Source: Mucidula mucida (Eukaryota > Basidiomycota > Agaricomycetes > Agaricales > Physalacriaceae). From it: a stretch of 64,000 nucleotides of DNA. The notes under the pieces were generated by a model that saw only the letters and a program-made list of their open reading frames with translations, searched no databases and was not told the DNA's origin. The translations under genes were made by a program, and so were the position numbers. Below are positions 1 to 12,362 of this stretch, one piece after another. The stretch lies in contig JADNYV010000009.1 in assembly GCA_015501055.1 (NCBI GenBank), positions 186,001 through 250,000 of the forward strand. The letters are read 5' to 3'. Within the stretch, counting starts at the first letter, position 1. Every line of letters starts with the position of its first letter.

Positions 1-873
1 TGGCCGAGCTTATGGGGACCAGTTACTATCGCCGCTTGTTCCTCCTACATGAGAAAGGATGGAGACGCTCCAGCGTATTCTAACGAATATCCAGAACCGC
101 CACGTCATAATCCGTGCCATGGATTACCGGTCTCTGAGGGGAAAACGGCGTGGATAGACGCTGGGCTGGACATGATTACGAACGACGTGAAGCCGAGTCA
201 GTGTTATCGCGATTTTTGGGGCTGCTGATTGTTAAACGATCGCATAGGTCTTTCTCCGCATTATATGAGAGGATGTATTATTCCTTTCGCCCGAAGCATT
301 ACTTGTCCGACTTGTGCCGCAGTGTTTGAAAGTCGCCTCACGGCTGCTTGTCAAGAATGGTCTCAGATTAAGGTGAGGACTTACACGTTTTCTCACGAGT
401 TCTGATCAGATTACTGACGATCAAACAGTGCACTATTTGAGAGCTCGTACAAGCAGCTGGAATGGATGTTAATGACGGATCATCCACATGAACGATGAGG
501 TACTTAAAAGCATCCGATGACCGTGACTGGGCCCAGTCTTCTTTCTGCATGTTTCTCGTTTATCCTCTTCTTCAGGTGCTCATGTAACTTGCGAGATTTT
601 GTCTTTTTCCACTTGTTCACTGGTCCAGTACTGAAGTTACTTGTACCGTTTAATGAACAGTGACTGTCAGCCTCAGTGTTTGATCATGTGCTTTGCTCGG
701 ACATGTAACAATTGAGGGATTATGGAACACTCCGCACAACTCGGTACGGATCTAGATTAAGTAGCAGACTATAGAATAACACCGAACATCAGATGCGAAT
801 CGCGCCACGTCCATATTATCTTGAAAGTTCTATTCTGGGAACGAGGATAGCACTCTCCAAAGCCATGCTCTGT
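1..873. other. Intergenic stretch with repeated flank sequence
   Basis: No gene is supported here. The part from about 199 to 360 recurs in inverted orientation at about 2500-2650. The part from about 366 to 770 recurs in direct orientation at about 2650-3035. Both belong to the block that duplicated together with the phosphotransferase genes. The first 200 bases show nothing recognisable. Confidence 0.5.
199..770 (+). repeat. Left copy of duplicated 3' flank of phosphotransferase gene
   Basis: Two adjacent segments match sequence 2.3 kb away. Bases ~199-360 match ~2500-2650 on the opposite strand, sharing for example TTATATGAGA and CCTTTCGCCCGAAGCATT. Bases ~366-770 match ~2650-3035 on the same strand, sharing for example CTCGGTACGGATCTAGATTA. 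The copies differ by many substitutions and indels, so the duplication is not recent. The orientation switch near 361/2650 marks an inversion breakpoint in one copy. Confidence 0.7.
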
Positions 874-2008
874 TTATGCCTTAATAACCGGGTCTGGCTG
901 CGCCTCAATGACATCTAGAACGTTGTAGTCCCTCCAGGAGGCAACGGTACGCTCGCAAAGGGCCTTAACAAAGTCCTCGGGATGCAGGTCGTACGGGCAT
1001 ATAAGCCAGACGCAGTTGGCAATAAACGACCTCTTGAACTCGATCAACACATCCTCGTCAGTATTTTCAAACTGGGGCGCGCCGAAGCGATGCAAGGCGT
1101 CAAGGTAGTGCTGCAGGATTCGCATATCGTGCTTGCGGCGGTCGTCGATACTCAGAGCAACACCCATGAAGTAGGACACGTCGTGGAAGCATGAGCCGAC
1201 GTGGTACGCCGACCAGTCGAGCCAGCGGGGGTGCCCGTCAGCCGTGAAGTAGTTGTTTCCGACGTGGGTGTCGCCGTGGAGTAGTGTCTGGAATTTGGGG
1301 TTGCGCGTCAAAAAGTACTTGTCGTGCAGGCGGTTGAAGCGGTCGCCGTCCTTAAACTCGGCGGGCACCCAGGACCGCTCTGCTGTGATTGCGTTCCACG
1401 GAACGCACAGGAACTGGATGGCAGGGTCATAAGAATTGTTTTCATCTATTTCAAGAGAGTCAGTACTGTGTCAGTAAGACATGACATCGAGGCTGTGTCT
1501 TACATGGTGCTGTAGGACCGGAACCCCAGTATTGAGCGTGCAAGCCGGCCAGCTGCTCAACGCCTTCTAAGACTTGGTCCACTGTCAAGGTGTCTGTCAT
1601 GTTCTTGAAGACGCAGCCCTCGGTCGTCAAGTCATCCATAATGACGATACCCTGCTTCTCGCTGGTACCCGACCACCAGGCTTTAGGGTATCCCATACGC
1701 GTGATTTTCGGTGCCAATCTTGAGAAGAAAAGTGCCTCTTGCTGAACGAGAGAGACAGTCCAGGGCTGATCAGTCGCCATAGCCGGGTCGAACATGCCCT
1801 TCACACAGACGTGTGTTGGTTTGTTCTTGGTCACATCCTCGTCGTCGTGGTATGTGAATGTGAAGAACAACTTGGTCCCCGTACCCCAGATGGCACGAGT
1901 CTGCTCGACCGACTTAATTTTCAGCCCCAGAACGGACGAAAACCAGGCGACCGTGAGGTCTAATGGCACGGCCGGGAGCCAGTCGTGTTCATGCTGCCTG
2001 GTCGACAT
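874..2008 (-). CDS. Phosphotransferase (APH/CHK kinase-like) family protein, copy 1
   Basis: The protein resembles fungal aminoglycoside-phosphotransferase/CHK-like small-molecule kinases, which transfer phosphate from ATP to an unknown metabolite, probably in the cytosol. Two exons (2008-1504 and 1445-874) join in phase 1 to give 358 aa, a usual length for the family. The intron starts GTAAGA and ends AATAG. The catalytic loop reads HGDTHVGN, and the metal-binding motif is LDW in place of the DFG of protein kinases, as in the APH fold. The N-terminal part carries the lobe ending in IVIMDDLT. Copy 2 lies 2.6 kb upstream on the same strand with identical exon lengths (505 and 572 nt). The acceptor here is AATAG where copy 2 has AACAG; both are usable. 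The substrate cannot be told from the sequence. Confidence 0.85.
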
Positions 2009-3501
2009 GAGTGAAGTTCGATAGCGCGGTGGCTATGAGCAGTGTTCCAGACGCAGGCAATCATGTGGAAGTCACAAGATTGGCGCAAACATGAACCGCG
2101 AGGCGTTGGATACGCTTACTACTGGAGACGATGCTATGACTAGGAAAGCGTGTTTTTGATGAACGAAATTGACCACAAGTGTTCCCTTACCTTCAGTCCT
2201 ATCTGTGTAACGTATTGGTTGCGTGGTGAGGTGAGAGGCTGAGCGATGTGGGTTTTTCTAAGGCGGCAATGGTAGCCTTTTAGAGCTCGTCGCGCTGCTT
2301 GAGCGATATCAGGAGGAACAAGCGATGATCGTAACTGCCCCTCATAAGCGCTGCTAAATTTTCCAAAATACTCTCGAGCTCAATCGTCAGCAGATGGTCA
2401 GATGTCTGCACGGCGAGGTTCTCTAGAGCGAAGTGCCCCGCGGGCTGCTACGAACGTCGAAGAGACGATGATACGGCACGTGCGGAGTGAGCAGCCCTGA
2501 GCCGAGTCCATTCTTATGAGGCGACTTCCAAACACTGCTGCATACAAATCGGACAAAATGCTTCGGGCGAAAGGAATAATACGTTCTCTCATATAATGCG
2601 AAGAACAATCTTTCAACGACCAGCAGTTCAAAAATGATCGCGATTTCACATTAAAGTGAGGACTGGAACGTCTTCTGAGAACTCGGGATCAAATTACCGA
2701 CGTTCAAACAGTGCAATGTTTGAAAGTTCGTATGCACGATGAGATACTTGAAAAAATCCGATGACCGCCGTGACTGAGTGCCCAGTCTTCTTTCTGCGAA
2801 TTTGCATGGTTTCTCGTTATACTCTTCTTCATGTGTTCATGTGATTTGCGAAATTTCGTCTTTCTCCACTCGTTACTGGTCTGGCACAGTACAGTGACGT
2901 TATATCAACAGCGGCTGTCTACCTCACTGACAGCACAGTGTTTTTCATGTGCCTTGTTCGGAAATGTAGCGGTCTTATTCAACAACCGAGAGATTCTAGA
3001 CCTCATGCAATTACTCGGTACGGATCTAGATTAGGAGACGCTGCGCTGTACTGGCACTGTACCAATCAGCCCTCCGATCCAACCCTGCGCTAGGATATTC
3101 GACAACACGGAAACTCGTAGCGCCTCCTACGGTAAAGCTTGATTAACACCACCTCCAATCAACTCAGAACAGTCTGAGGCACTGCATTTGTATCGGTCCG
3201 CCCGACCACATAATATTTCACACGCGTGGTTTTAGCGTTGGTCGAGATGAACTATCAAGCAAGTCCTCGGCACGAAAATCCTACTGCTGATAGACGCCTG
3301 ATGAGGTGGATGGCGTATCTTGAGTGGCCAACATACATATGTACGAGTTGAACCACTGATTGTCAAGACAAAAATCCGAGTGGAGGATACGTCAGATACG
3401 ACTCGCGCCACGTCTATTATCTTGAAGCTCTATTCTAAGAACTCGATAAGATTGATCGCACTTTGCGCCATTTAAGCATGCTCTCCATTCCCATGGTCTG
3501 T
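2009..3501. repeat. Spacer between tandem copies, with right copy of the duplicated flank
   Basis: The stretch holds the promoter of phosphotransferase copy 1 (about 2009-2250), which is recognisably similar to the promoter of copy 2 at 4644-4850. It also holds the right copy of the duplicated flank: ~2500-2650 is inverted relative to ~199-360, and ~2650-3035 is direct relative to ~366-770. Bases 3036-3501 have no counterpart that I could see. No gene is supported. Confidence 0.6.
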
Positions 3502-4643
3502 TTATGCCTCGATAACCGGGTCTGGCTGCGCTTCAATGACATCCAGAACCTTGTAGTCCCTCCAGGAGGCAACAGTACGCTCGCAAAGGGCCTTAACAGA
3601 CTCCTCGGGCTGCAAGCCGTACGGGCAGATAAGCCAGATGCAGTTGGTGATAAACGACCTCTTGAACTCGATCAAGACGTCCTCGTCAGTGTTCTTAAAC
3701 TGGGGCGCGCCGAAGCGATGCAAGGCGTCAAGGTAGTGCTGCAGGATTCGCATATCGTGCTTGCGGCGGTCGTCGATACTCAGAGCAACACCCATGAAGT
3801 AGGACACGTCGTGGAAGCATGAGCCGACGTGGTACGCCGACCAGTCGAGCCAGCGGGGGTGCCCGTCAACCGTGAAGTAGGTGTTTCCGACGTGGGTGTC
3901 GCCGTGGAGTAGTGTCCGAAACTTGGGGTTGCGCGTCAGAAAGTACTTGTCGTGCAGGCGGTTGAAGCGGTCGCCGTCCTTGAACTCGGCGGGCACCCCA
4001 GACCGTTCCGCTGTCGTTGCGTTCCACGGAGCGCACAGGAACTGCATCGCAGGGTCATAGGAGTTGTTTTCATCTGTTTCAAGAATTCAGAAAAGTCAGT
4101 ACCATGCGAGTATAATGTAGCATCGGATTTGTTCTTACATGGTGCAGTAGGACTGGAACCCCAGTATTGAGCGTGCAAGCCGGCCAGCTGCTCGACACCC
4201 TCTAGGACTTGGTCCACTGTCCAGGTGTCCGTCATTTTCTTGAAGACGCAGCCCTCGGTCGTCAAGTCATTCATAATGACAATGCCCTGCTTCTCGCTGG
4301 TACCCGACCACCAAGCTTTAGGGTATCCCATACGGGTGATTTTTGGCGCCAACTTCGAGAAGAAAAGCGCCTCTTGCTGGACCAGAGAGATAGTCCAGGG
4401 CTGATCAGCCACCATCGCCGGGTCGAACATGCCCTTCACACAGATGTGTGTTGGCCTGTCCTTTGTCCCATCCTCGTCGTCGTCGTATGTGATGGTGAAG
4501 AACAACTTGGAGCCTGTACCCCAGATGGCACGGGTCTGCTCAACCGACTTGATCTTGAGCCCCAGAACGGACGAAAACCAAGCGACTGTCAAGTCTAATG
4601 GCACGGCTGGGAGCCATTCGTGTTCATGCTTCCTGGACGACAT
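3502..4643 (-). CDS. Phosphotransferase (APH/CHK kinase-like) family protein, copy 2
   Basis: This is the tandem paralogue of the gene at 874-2008. Two exons (4643-4139 and 4073-3502) join in phase 1 across a GTAAGA...AAACAG intron to give 358 aa. It keeps the catalytic HGDTHVGN and the LDW metal motif, so it should be an active kinase-fold phosphotransferase if the family assignment holds. Differences from copy 1 are scattered substitutions without any frame change, which suggests that both copies have been under selection. The start is the first ATG in frame. The promoter region upstream is also duplicated, so both genes may be expressed alike. The substrate is unknown. Confidence 0.87.
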
Positions 4644-5160
4644 GATTGAAGTTCGATAGCGCGGTAGCTATTAGCAGAAATCCAGACGCCGGTAGGTCGG
4701 ACCTCGACTGGACCTGATTTCACATCATGCGGAAGTCACAAGTTTCGCGCAAATTGGCTTGTTATGACTAGAAAAGCGTGTTCTTTTGGTGAACGAGATT
4801 AACAAGTCTTCCCTTACCTTCAATGCCGTCTATTGGAGTGGTAAGAGGCTGAGAGGCTGCTGGACACGTCACAGGCTTCTTCCCGGACGAATTGGCGGCT
4901 GATAAATCGATTCACGCAAGGGGAACGAGCCGTCTGTTCAAAGAATTGAATAGCCCTTCTGCAGGACGTGCTGAGCATTCTACATGGACCTCGTTGGCGG
5001 ATTGACGCCAACTTGACGCTGATGCCGCTGCTTGCCGTCCAACGCGTACCGGCGTCCAAGTTACCCGGTCCCGAGTAAATCTCAATTCTTGAACGTTGAC
5101 CATTCCAGCGGTCGAACAGCCGCTATTTATTGTTATAGACCATTTAAGCGTGCCTCCATT
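4644..5160. other. Intergenic, shared divergent promoter
   Basis: This separates phosphotransferase copy 2 (reading left) from the DUF2855 gene (reading right), so it should hold both promoters. Bases 4644-4850 resemble the upstream region of copy 1. No gene is seen. Confidence 0.5.
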
Positions 5161-6526
5161 ATGGAACGCGAGGACGAGAACATGACTCTCTGCCTTCCCC
5201 GGCCTTCTTCTGGGCGCAATACTGGTTCTCCGAAAATCGTGGCTACACAGAAGCCGAGGGAAATACCTCAGAGCCACGTCTTGCTTCGTGTGGACCGCTT
5301 TGGATTCTCTGCGAACAATGTGACCTACCAAGCGCTAGGGGAGCATCCGCATTTCCGGTTAGTTTCTTAACTTTGGTTGAGTCTAATGATTGATCATGTC
5401 AAGTTCCTAGGTACTTTGACTTTCATGCGCCTCCAGAAACGAACGAAGTGAATGAAAAGTCGCATGGCCTCATACCTGTCTGGGGATTTGCGACTGTTGT
5501 TGAGAGCACACATCCCAAGATATATCCCGGCGAGCGCGTATATGGCTATTTAGCCCCAACGCGTTATTTGTTGCTCCCCGTTTCTCCGAACGATGTAAAC
5601 AAATACGCGTTCTATGTTCCGCGGCCACATCTACCAGCAGGTACCTTCTTTCCCTCCTCCTCCATACCGTGTATACCAACTGGTTCCTAGATCGGCGCCC
5701 ATACAACCAAATCTTGCGCTGTGCAACTGACCCACAATACATATCGTCTCCCCGCGCAGAAGACCTGACTATGCTCTACCGCCCGCTGTTCTGGACGTCG
5801 TACTGGTTTGAAGATTGGCTGTGGTCGTCGAGCTACCGCGGTGGCGCGTCCACCATCCTCATCTCTTCCGCGTCCTCCAAGACCGCGTTCTGCCTCGCGT
5901 ACCTCATCGGCAAGCGCAATACCGGCACCAGGGTGCTCGGTATCACGTCGTCCAAGAACCTTGCGTTCACACAAGGACTCGGGCTCTATGACGATGTGCT
6001 GGAGTACAAGTCGTTCACCGCTTCGCCGGTATTTCACGGCGACCGTGACGAGAAATGGATATACGTCGACGTGGCGGGGAGCGCGGACCTGAACCGCAGG
6101 ATATTCGACCACTTTGCATCACCATACTCGAGCACGCTCGCCGCTGTTATCACCCTGGGTCTTACGAACCTCTCTCCCTCCAACTCTTCATCCGTCCAGT
6201 GGTCTGAGAGCACCGTTTCCTCGACACCATCTACGGTGCCGACGTCCGCTTTTTGGCCGAAGGAGGAGCAGTTTTTCATGCCCGAGTGGCTCGATGTGCG
6301 GAGAAAGCAGCTGTCTTTGACGGAGCTCTTTACGACGCAACAAAAGGCGTGGAAGGAGCTCATATCGGATTGTCAGAATTGGGTCGAGATCGAGCGCGTC
6401 TATGGGGCAGACGCGGTGCAGAAGTCGTATACGAAGATTGCGAACGAGGGTGTAGCGGCCAATAAGGGTTTGATCTGGAGTTTATGGGATTCGAGTGCGC
6501 CTGTGGCGCATGTCACTAAATTATGA
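5161..6526 (+). CDS. DUF2855 family protein
   Basis: Three exons (5161-5357, 5411-5640, 5691-6526) give 420 aa. The introns are GTTAGT...CCTAG and GTACCT...CCTAG, and every junction keeps frame. The sequence matches the DUF2855 family of fungal and bacterial proteins, which look distantly like zinc-less medium-chain reductases. An N-terminal GroES-like part contains YFDFHAP and GERVYGY. A nucleotide-binding-like stretch, ILISSASSKTAFCLAYLIG, follows in exon 3. No enzyme activity is established for the family as far as I know. The start was set at the ATG at 5161, which fits the usual N terminus; upstream sequence in frame lacks another ATG close by. Confidence in the family is good and in any function low. 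Confidence 0.85.
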
Positions 6527-7483
6527 GTTGGTCTGTATCTTAGGGGGACAATTTTTTACGTGTGGACGCGATGTATTACTAGGTATCTGCCTTCGAAATG
6601 TTATCACATATAACATTGGACTAAGATAGCGAGGCGTTTCAAACGAAGCGAAAGAGACCAAGCCGTGGATGCCACAGCATTTATGGGTCGACCGGCTATC
6701 TAAATTATCGTCACTTGAACAAGATAGCCGCACTCGAGAGCGAATGGAGAAAGGAAATCGTGGCTGGTCGGCCGGCAGTGATGATAAGTCCTTCAGACAC
6801 TTCCTTCAGATGATTTATGTTTCAATTGAGAGCTGAAAAGGCAGCAGTCCTGGCATACTCTATTGGGAGTCACAGACCAAGACCTTCATCATTCAGCTTT
6901 GGATTAAAAGGAAGCCGGCGCGGGATCAAGGTAAGATAGGAGATGCGCAAGTCAGAGGAACACGCCGATCCTGAAGGAGGCTATAGCCCGTTGTGGTAGA
7001 CAGTACACTGCATAGGGAACCGGAACCAAGTCCAAGGATTTGTGGAAGGCAAGCCTTCTAGTCACCCTCGGGAGGTATCGATGTGATCTCACAACGTATC
7101 CAACGTCTGCCCACTAGAGGCTCCAAGCCAAATATTACACTTCTCGAAGCCGCACGAGCCTTCAATTCTTCATAGTTCTCGAGAAATATTCTTCCAAAGC
7201 GAACCCAAAGTATTCGTGCAACGATAGATGGAGAAAAAGTTGTCAAAGACCCTCAACGCGAGGCCAAGGAGTATATCATTATGCGGAGCAGAGCAGCGAG
7301 GATGAATCAAGCAAATCCAATGAGAGGGACTCAAGCAGCCATTTGGACTATGCATCCTGACTTGGGCAAGTGAGGCTAAGAATTGAAAACAGAGCGTCAG
7401 TGTGGGTCGGATCGCTCCTCGGATGATCGGACCGACATCAGGCAAGGGTTGATTCATTGATTTCCGGGTATCTTTCTTCCACC
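6527..7483. other. Intergenic, nothing recognised
   Basis: I read both strands for exon-like stretches bounded by splice sites and found none. The last 200-300 bases presumably carry the promoter of the coiled-coil gene. Confidence 0.4.
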
Positions 7484-10400
7484 ATGTCGGCGCCGGCAGT
7501 CGCAACGGCGGTCCCACCGCCAGCGCAGACGCGCCCCAAACCCTCGAACGCGATCCATAGGGGCGCCGATGCCATCATGACTCTCTTGAATGATGAACTT
7601 GGAAAAGTCACCCACCACTACCAACAGGAAATACAGGCCTTACAGCGACAACTGTCCACGACAATTTCTGTATCTGGGACTACCTCCGCGGCACTGGAAC
7701 AATTGCGCAAAGAGCGCGATAGCGCTGTGGCAGATGCTCAGCAAACTAAGGCGGCCATGTGCCAGGCCATCGAGCAGAAGGACGCCTTGCTCCAGGCTGC
7801 TGCAGCGCGGGAGGAGTCCGCTGAAGTGGCCGCTAGACGACGCGACATTCTTGTCTTGGCTCATGGGGCATTACTCAATGCACACCGGAGGGATAAGTTC
7901 GCTCGCGATATTCTCGTTGACAAGCTCACGTCGGACGTGTCTACCCTTACTCAGGAACGAGACAACGTCCACGTCGAGAAGGTGAAGGCCGAGGCAGAGG
8001 CAGCCGCCAAGGAGAAAGCACAGCAGACTTTGTGCCGCGAGATGGACGCTTCTGCGTCCCGCCTTCGTCAAACTGCTGCCAGAGTGGAGATGGAACGGGA
8101 TGCCGCTCTCGCAGAAGTGGCGAGCATGAAGGAGACAGTAACAAATCTTCAATCGTCTGTCCCTTCTCTTGAAGCCGAACGCAATGCAACTAGAGCTGAG
8201 CTGGATAGCAAGTCGGATGAGACTGAGGTTCTGCGTCAGACTCAGACTTGGCTTAAAGAGGCGGTCGTGACGGCGGAGGTTGAACGGGACACTGCTACGA
8301 GGAAATTGACGGAAAGCTTGGCTGGCTTTGAGCTTGCTGCTGCTTTGCTCAGGACCGAGCGAGACGGCGCGAGGGCCGAAGTTCAAAAGCAGCTCGAGGC
8401 ACTGTCCACTTGTGCGACGAGGATATCGAAACTCGAGGCTGCGACCAAAACAACCGTTCTCGTCAAAGACCTTCAAGAGAAACTTGCAGGACAGGGTGCC
8501 ATGCTCATTCAGCGCGACAGTCAATTATCGCAACTGAGGGACGCTCACACCAAAACTCTTGCAAGGTACTCTTTTTACATTCATTCTATATTTTTGGCTC
8601 ATACTGTTTGCTAGGTTATCTCAACTTGGGACGGAGAAGGAGGAGGCTGATGCTCTTGTGAAAGGCTTCCGTGAGCAACGTGTTCGGCAGGTTACCATGC
8701 TCATCCAACGCGATCAACAAATCATCCAACTCAAGGAGTCCCACATGAAGGCTCTCGAAAAGTTCGCACCTTCATATGTGTCGTATTAAATCGTCTGGTA
8801 CTCATACGGCTTGACAGGATGGAGACCGCGATGTCAGATGACAAGGCTCGTGTCAAACGCGCGGAGAAAGACCATAAGAAGCGGCTTCACCAGCGCGACA
8901 AGACCATTTCACGCATGCAAATCTCAGCGAACCGCCTTCATGCCAATTTGGCTTCGGCCCACTCCGACATTGAACGTCTACAATCCGAAAAGCAAACCGT
9001 CGAAGATTCTTTGCAGTCGGCGGTCGCAGAGCGAACTCGTGCTGAAGCAGCGGCAGCCGCCAATGTCAGGCAACTATTTGGACGTGACACAGAACTCGCC
9101 AAGCTCCAGAGTACGAAGATCCAAGAGAAAGTGAAGTCTCTGGAGTCTGCTTTGGATGCCTGTACCGCGAAGGTGTCTCAGCTCGAGGCAGAGAAGGCCG
9201 ATGCTGATAGTCATTCAGCTTCTATCATCGATGACCAGAAGGAGAAGCTCGACCAACAGGATACGATGATCTCGCAGCGGGACGAGCAAATTTCACGATT
9301 GAAGCAGGACTATACGAAAACTCGGACAAAGTATGGAAATTTAATCCTCCTGTTCTTATGATACTCATGCTTTCATCAGGCTGGAGACTGCTCGGACGGC
9401 TTTGGCCGACGAAAAGAATTGCGCGTCAAAAGCACTCAAGGCACAGACAAAGCAGATCGGCCAGCGTGATGCCCCCATTTCTGATCTGAAGACGCGCCTC
9501 AACGCTGATTTAGCTTCGGCTCGGTCCGACCTCACACGTCTAGAGTCCGAAAAACAGACTTTTGAAGGTGTATTGCAGACGGTGGTCGCTGAACGCGCTC
9601 GTGCTGAAGCGGCCGTGGCTACGCACGTTAAGCAATTGTCCGAGCGTGACGAACAGCTCGCGAAACTGCAGGACAAGAGCGAGCTGCCGAGGGTACAGGA
9701 GAAATCAAAGTCTCACGAGTCTGCTTTGACTCAGGCTAACGAGGAGATGACCGTACTGTCTCTGAAGGCCAGCCGGTTACAGGACGAAGCTGACCGCCTC
9801 CAGGTCAAGCTGGCTTCAATACAACAATCAGCTTCCGAAAAACAGGCAGCCGACGCGGTCTTACAGCGAGTAGTTGCAGAGCGAGCTCTTGCTGAAACTG
9901 CCGTCAAGTCTCTCACTTCTGAGCGAGACGCACTCAAAAACCGGCTGTCCACTCTCGAAGGGGACATGAAGACAGTGCGCGAGCAAGCATCCACGTCGCT
10001 GAAGCAACGCGATGAGCTCCAGACTGCCATTGCCGCCTTGAAAAACCACATCGCCCGCCTCCAGTCCACGGCCGCCGACGAAAAATCGCGTCTTGAAAAG
10101 CAGCTTGAAGCCGCTAACTCTGAGCGCTCTACTGCTCAGTCTACGGTTGCTCTGCAACGGCAATTGAAGGCTCTGACAGAGCAACGGGATGCTTTGCTCA
10201 AGGAGAAGGTGACTCCAGCGCAGCGGGCGGCTTTGGAACGAATGGCCGCGTTGATTCAAGAGCGCGATACCCTCGTGGCAAAAGTCAGGGAGCGTGATGA
10301 GGCCATTGAGAAGGTCCGATTGCGCATTCCGCCTCAATTTGTGGCGCTGGAGACTCAGGTCCGGACGTTGCAGGCCGAAAGAGACGCACTGCAGGCGGAA

Positions 10401-11628
10401 GATCGTAGTGTGGAGGCAGTAATGACTGCTCTACGCGGTATAGGTCTTGATTTCTCGACGCATGACAGCACATTCTCCCTCAGTGAGAACTGCGTGCCCC
10501 AGCTTACCCACCTAATCGATCTAGGACAAAAGGTACAGGAGATGTGCCAGGACCTATCTGTTGCGCAAGGCGATTTGACGAATGATGCGGAGGCTACCAT
10601 TCTTTCTCTCGACTCGTTGCATCCGTTCAGCTTGTTGAGCTTCTTCACCATTGTCGACGATTGGCTGACAGCGGCCGTGGCGACGGGCGATGGGTGGGAG
10701 AAGCTTTACCGGGAAAAGCTCCAGGAGGGCGTGAAGTTGCGGGAGCAGCGGAATCGTGACAAGACGCGGGTGGAGAAGACGGAGAAGCTTGAGAAGTCGC
10801 TCAAGGCGAAGAGCGACGAGTTCATCCAGTTCAAGGCTGCGCTGCAGAAGGAGGGGATCGTGTATGACGACAAGACTGAGCACGGGTTTATCTTTGCGGG
10901 GAAAGCCCTCGAGTGCGTGCGGGAGATTGCGCCATTTGTGGTGAAGGTTCAGAAGACGGGCAAGGCGATGCATGAGGTGTATTCGGACTCGAGGATTGAG
11001 GGTCTTTTGAAGGCACCAGATACGAACCCGCGGGTGCCGATGGGGGTGCTCAAGCAGATGCGCAAGTGGGTAGCCGTGGCGCAGATGGTGAGCGAGATTG
11101 CGTGGGAGAAGTGTGTGGCGCACGAGGGGGCAAAGAGGCGCAATGCGAGTTCGAGTTCAACACCGGCTTTAAAGTCAAAATCTATGCCTACACCGCTTTC
11201 AAACAGGCCTCCGATGGCGCGGGATGCACAGGCGGGGTCCAGCAGCCCTTTGAGTGTGGCTAGTCCGTTGACGGATCTGACGACGCGGACTGCGAAGCGT
11301 CCATCTCAGCCGACGGCGTCGTCTTCGCGTGTCTTGGAGCCGCCGAAGAAAAAGAGGAAGATTCAAGAGTCATCTGCGAGCATTGAGAGTAAGCATTGTT
11401 TCACAGCTTGTTGATGAATATGTTTCTGATCGTTTTACAGAGGTTGAGGAGGAAGATGGTCTCATGAGGCTGGCACGGGTATTTTCCTCGGATGGGGGTG
11501 TGTTGAAGCGGTCTGCTCCAGAGTGGAGTTCGGGGAAAGTGAAGCGTCCGAAGCCTCCAAGTAACGCGAAGCCTTCAGGTAGCGCGAAGCCTCCAAGTAG
11601 CGCGAAACCGCCGTTGTCCAAGGGTTAG
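7484..11628 (+). CDS. Large coiled-coil protein with C-terminal nuclear-localisation-like motif
   Basis: Five exons (7484-8565, 8615-8761, 8818-9330, 9380-11388, 11441-11628) encode 1312 aa. Almost the whole chain from about residue 35 to 1100 is heptad-type coiled coil rich in Glu, Lys, Gln, Ala and Leu. The C-terminal 200 residues are Ser/Pro-rich and basic, contain PKKKRK (a classical monopartite nuclear import signal) and end in repeated KPPS-type units. No catalytic domain is visible, so it is probably a structural or scaffold protein, perhaps nuclear. Exons 1, 2 and 3 end with versions of one module (QRDxQLxxLxxxHxK), and introns 1-3 are all phase 2. Exon 2 (147 nt) and exon 3 (513 nt) are therefore symmetric, as expected from exon duplication. 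I do not recognise the family; nuclear or centrosomal roles are only guesses. Confidence 0.75.
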
Positions 11629-12362
11629 TCTTATGTAGTACTTCGTTTTCTTCTTCTTCGCTGGGTTCCTCGTTATCATTATTTTTTCTCGTCGTTTCTC
11701 TCTTTTTTCATGTTGCATGTTTTGTCCCATATGTACTATACATCACATCTTTATGGTATGCCATTTACTCTGACTCCACAGAAGCCTATCATTTATGTCC
11801 ACCATTGACCAATTTCTCGGCTATTGTTGACTCTGATTGTCATCATAAGATTGCAGGGCGTTCATGGCACGATCGTTTGGGAGTTGCATAACAGGACTGG
11901 TGAATGACGGGCGCTGGGGGAAATTTGAGATTTGTTCTCTATCTTGTCGGACATCCCCTAGGGCTGGTCAGCATGCGAGGTTATATCAGCACTCTTCATG
12001 GAGGAACGAGCATAACAGGGGCTTGTGATGAATTTGTGATGAAGAAGGCAAAGATCGCCGGAGTTTTTGTACTTACTCGGTGTGGGTGGACCTTTCTCTC
12101 ACGCTCCCACAATCAAGCGCGGCTCTACGAAGGTAACGTACTACTATATATACGAGCTGGCTAACAACTTTCCTATTGAAGCGTATATTTATTGACTCTT
12201 ATCTCAAAGCTCGTCCGTTTAGTAAAAACCACCGAACGATGATCCTTCTTCCTGTTGGAGGTCCTAGTATTGATCTGCACAGCATATAATCATCATCGCA
12301 TGTGGTACTTATCTTTCGGAACATCATTTAGTGGCTCAGCTTAATCTTGTTTGTAGCACGCA
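11629..12362. other. Intergenic
   Basis: A T-rich 3' end of the coiled-coil gene is followed by sequence without a supported gene. A short open stretch at 11904-12164 has no family resemblance and was not accepted. Confidence 0.4.

Noticed and set aside
7871..8524. 217-codon open frame on the minus strand
   Set aside because: It is the antisense shadow of the first exon of the coiled-coil gene.
11904..12164. 86-codon open frame downstream of the coiled-coil gene
   Set aside because: No recognisable domain, no splice partner, and it lies in a presumed intergenic region.
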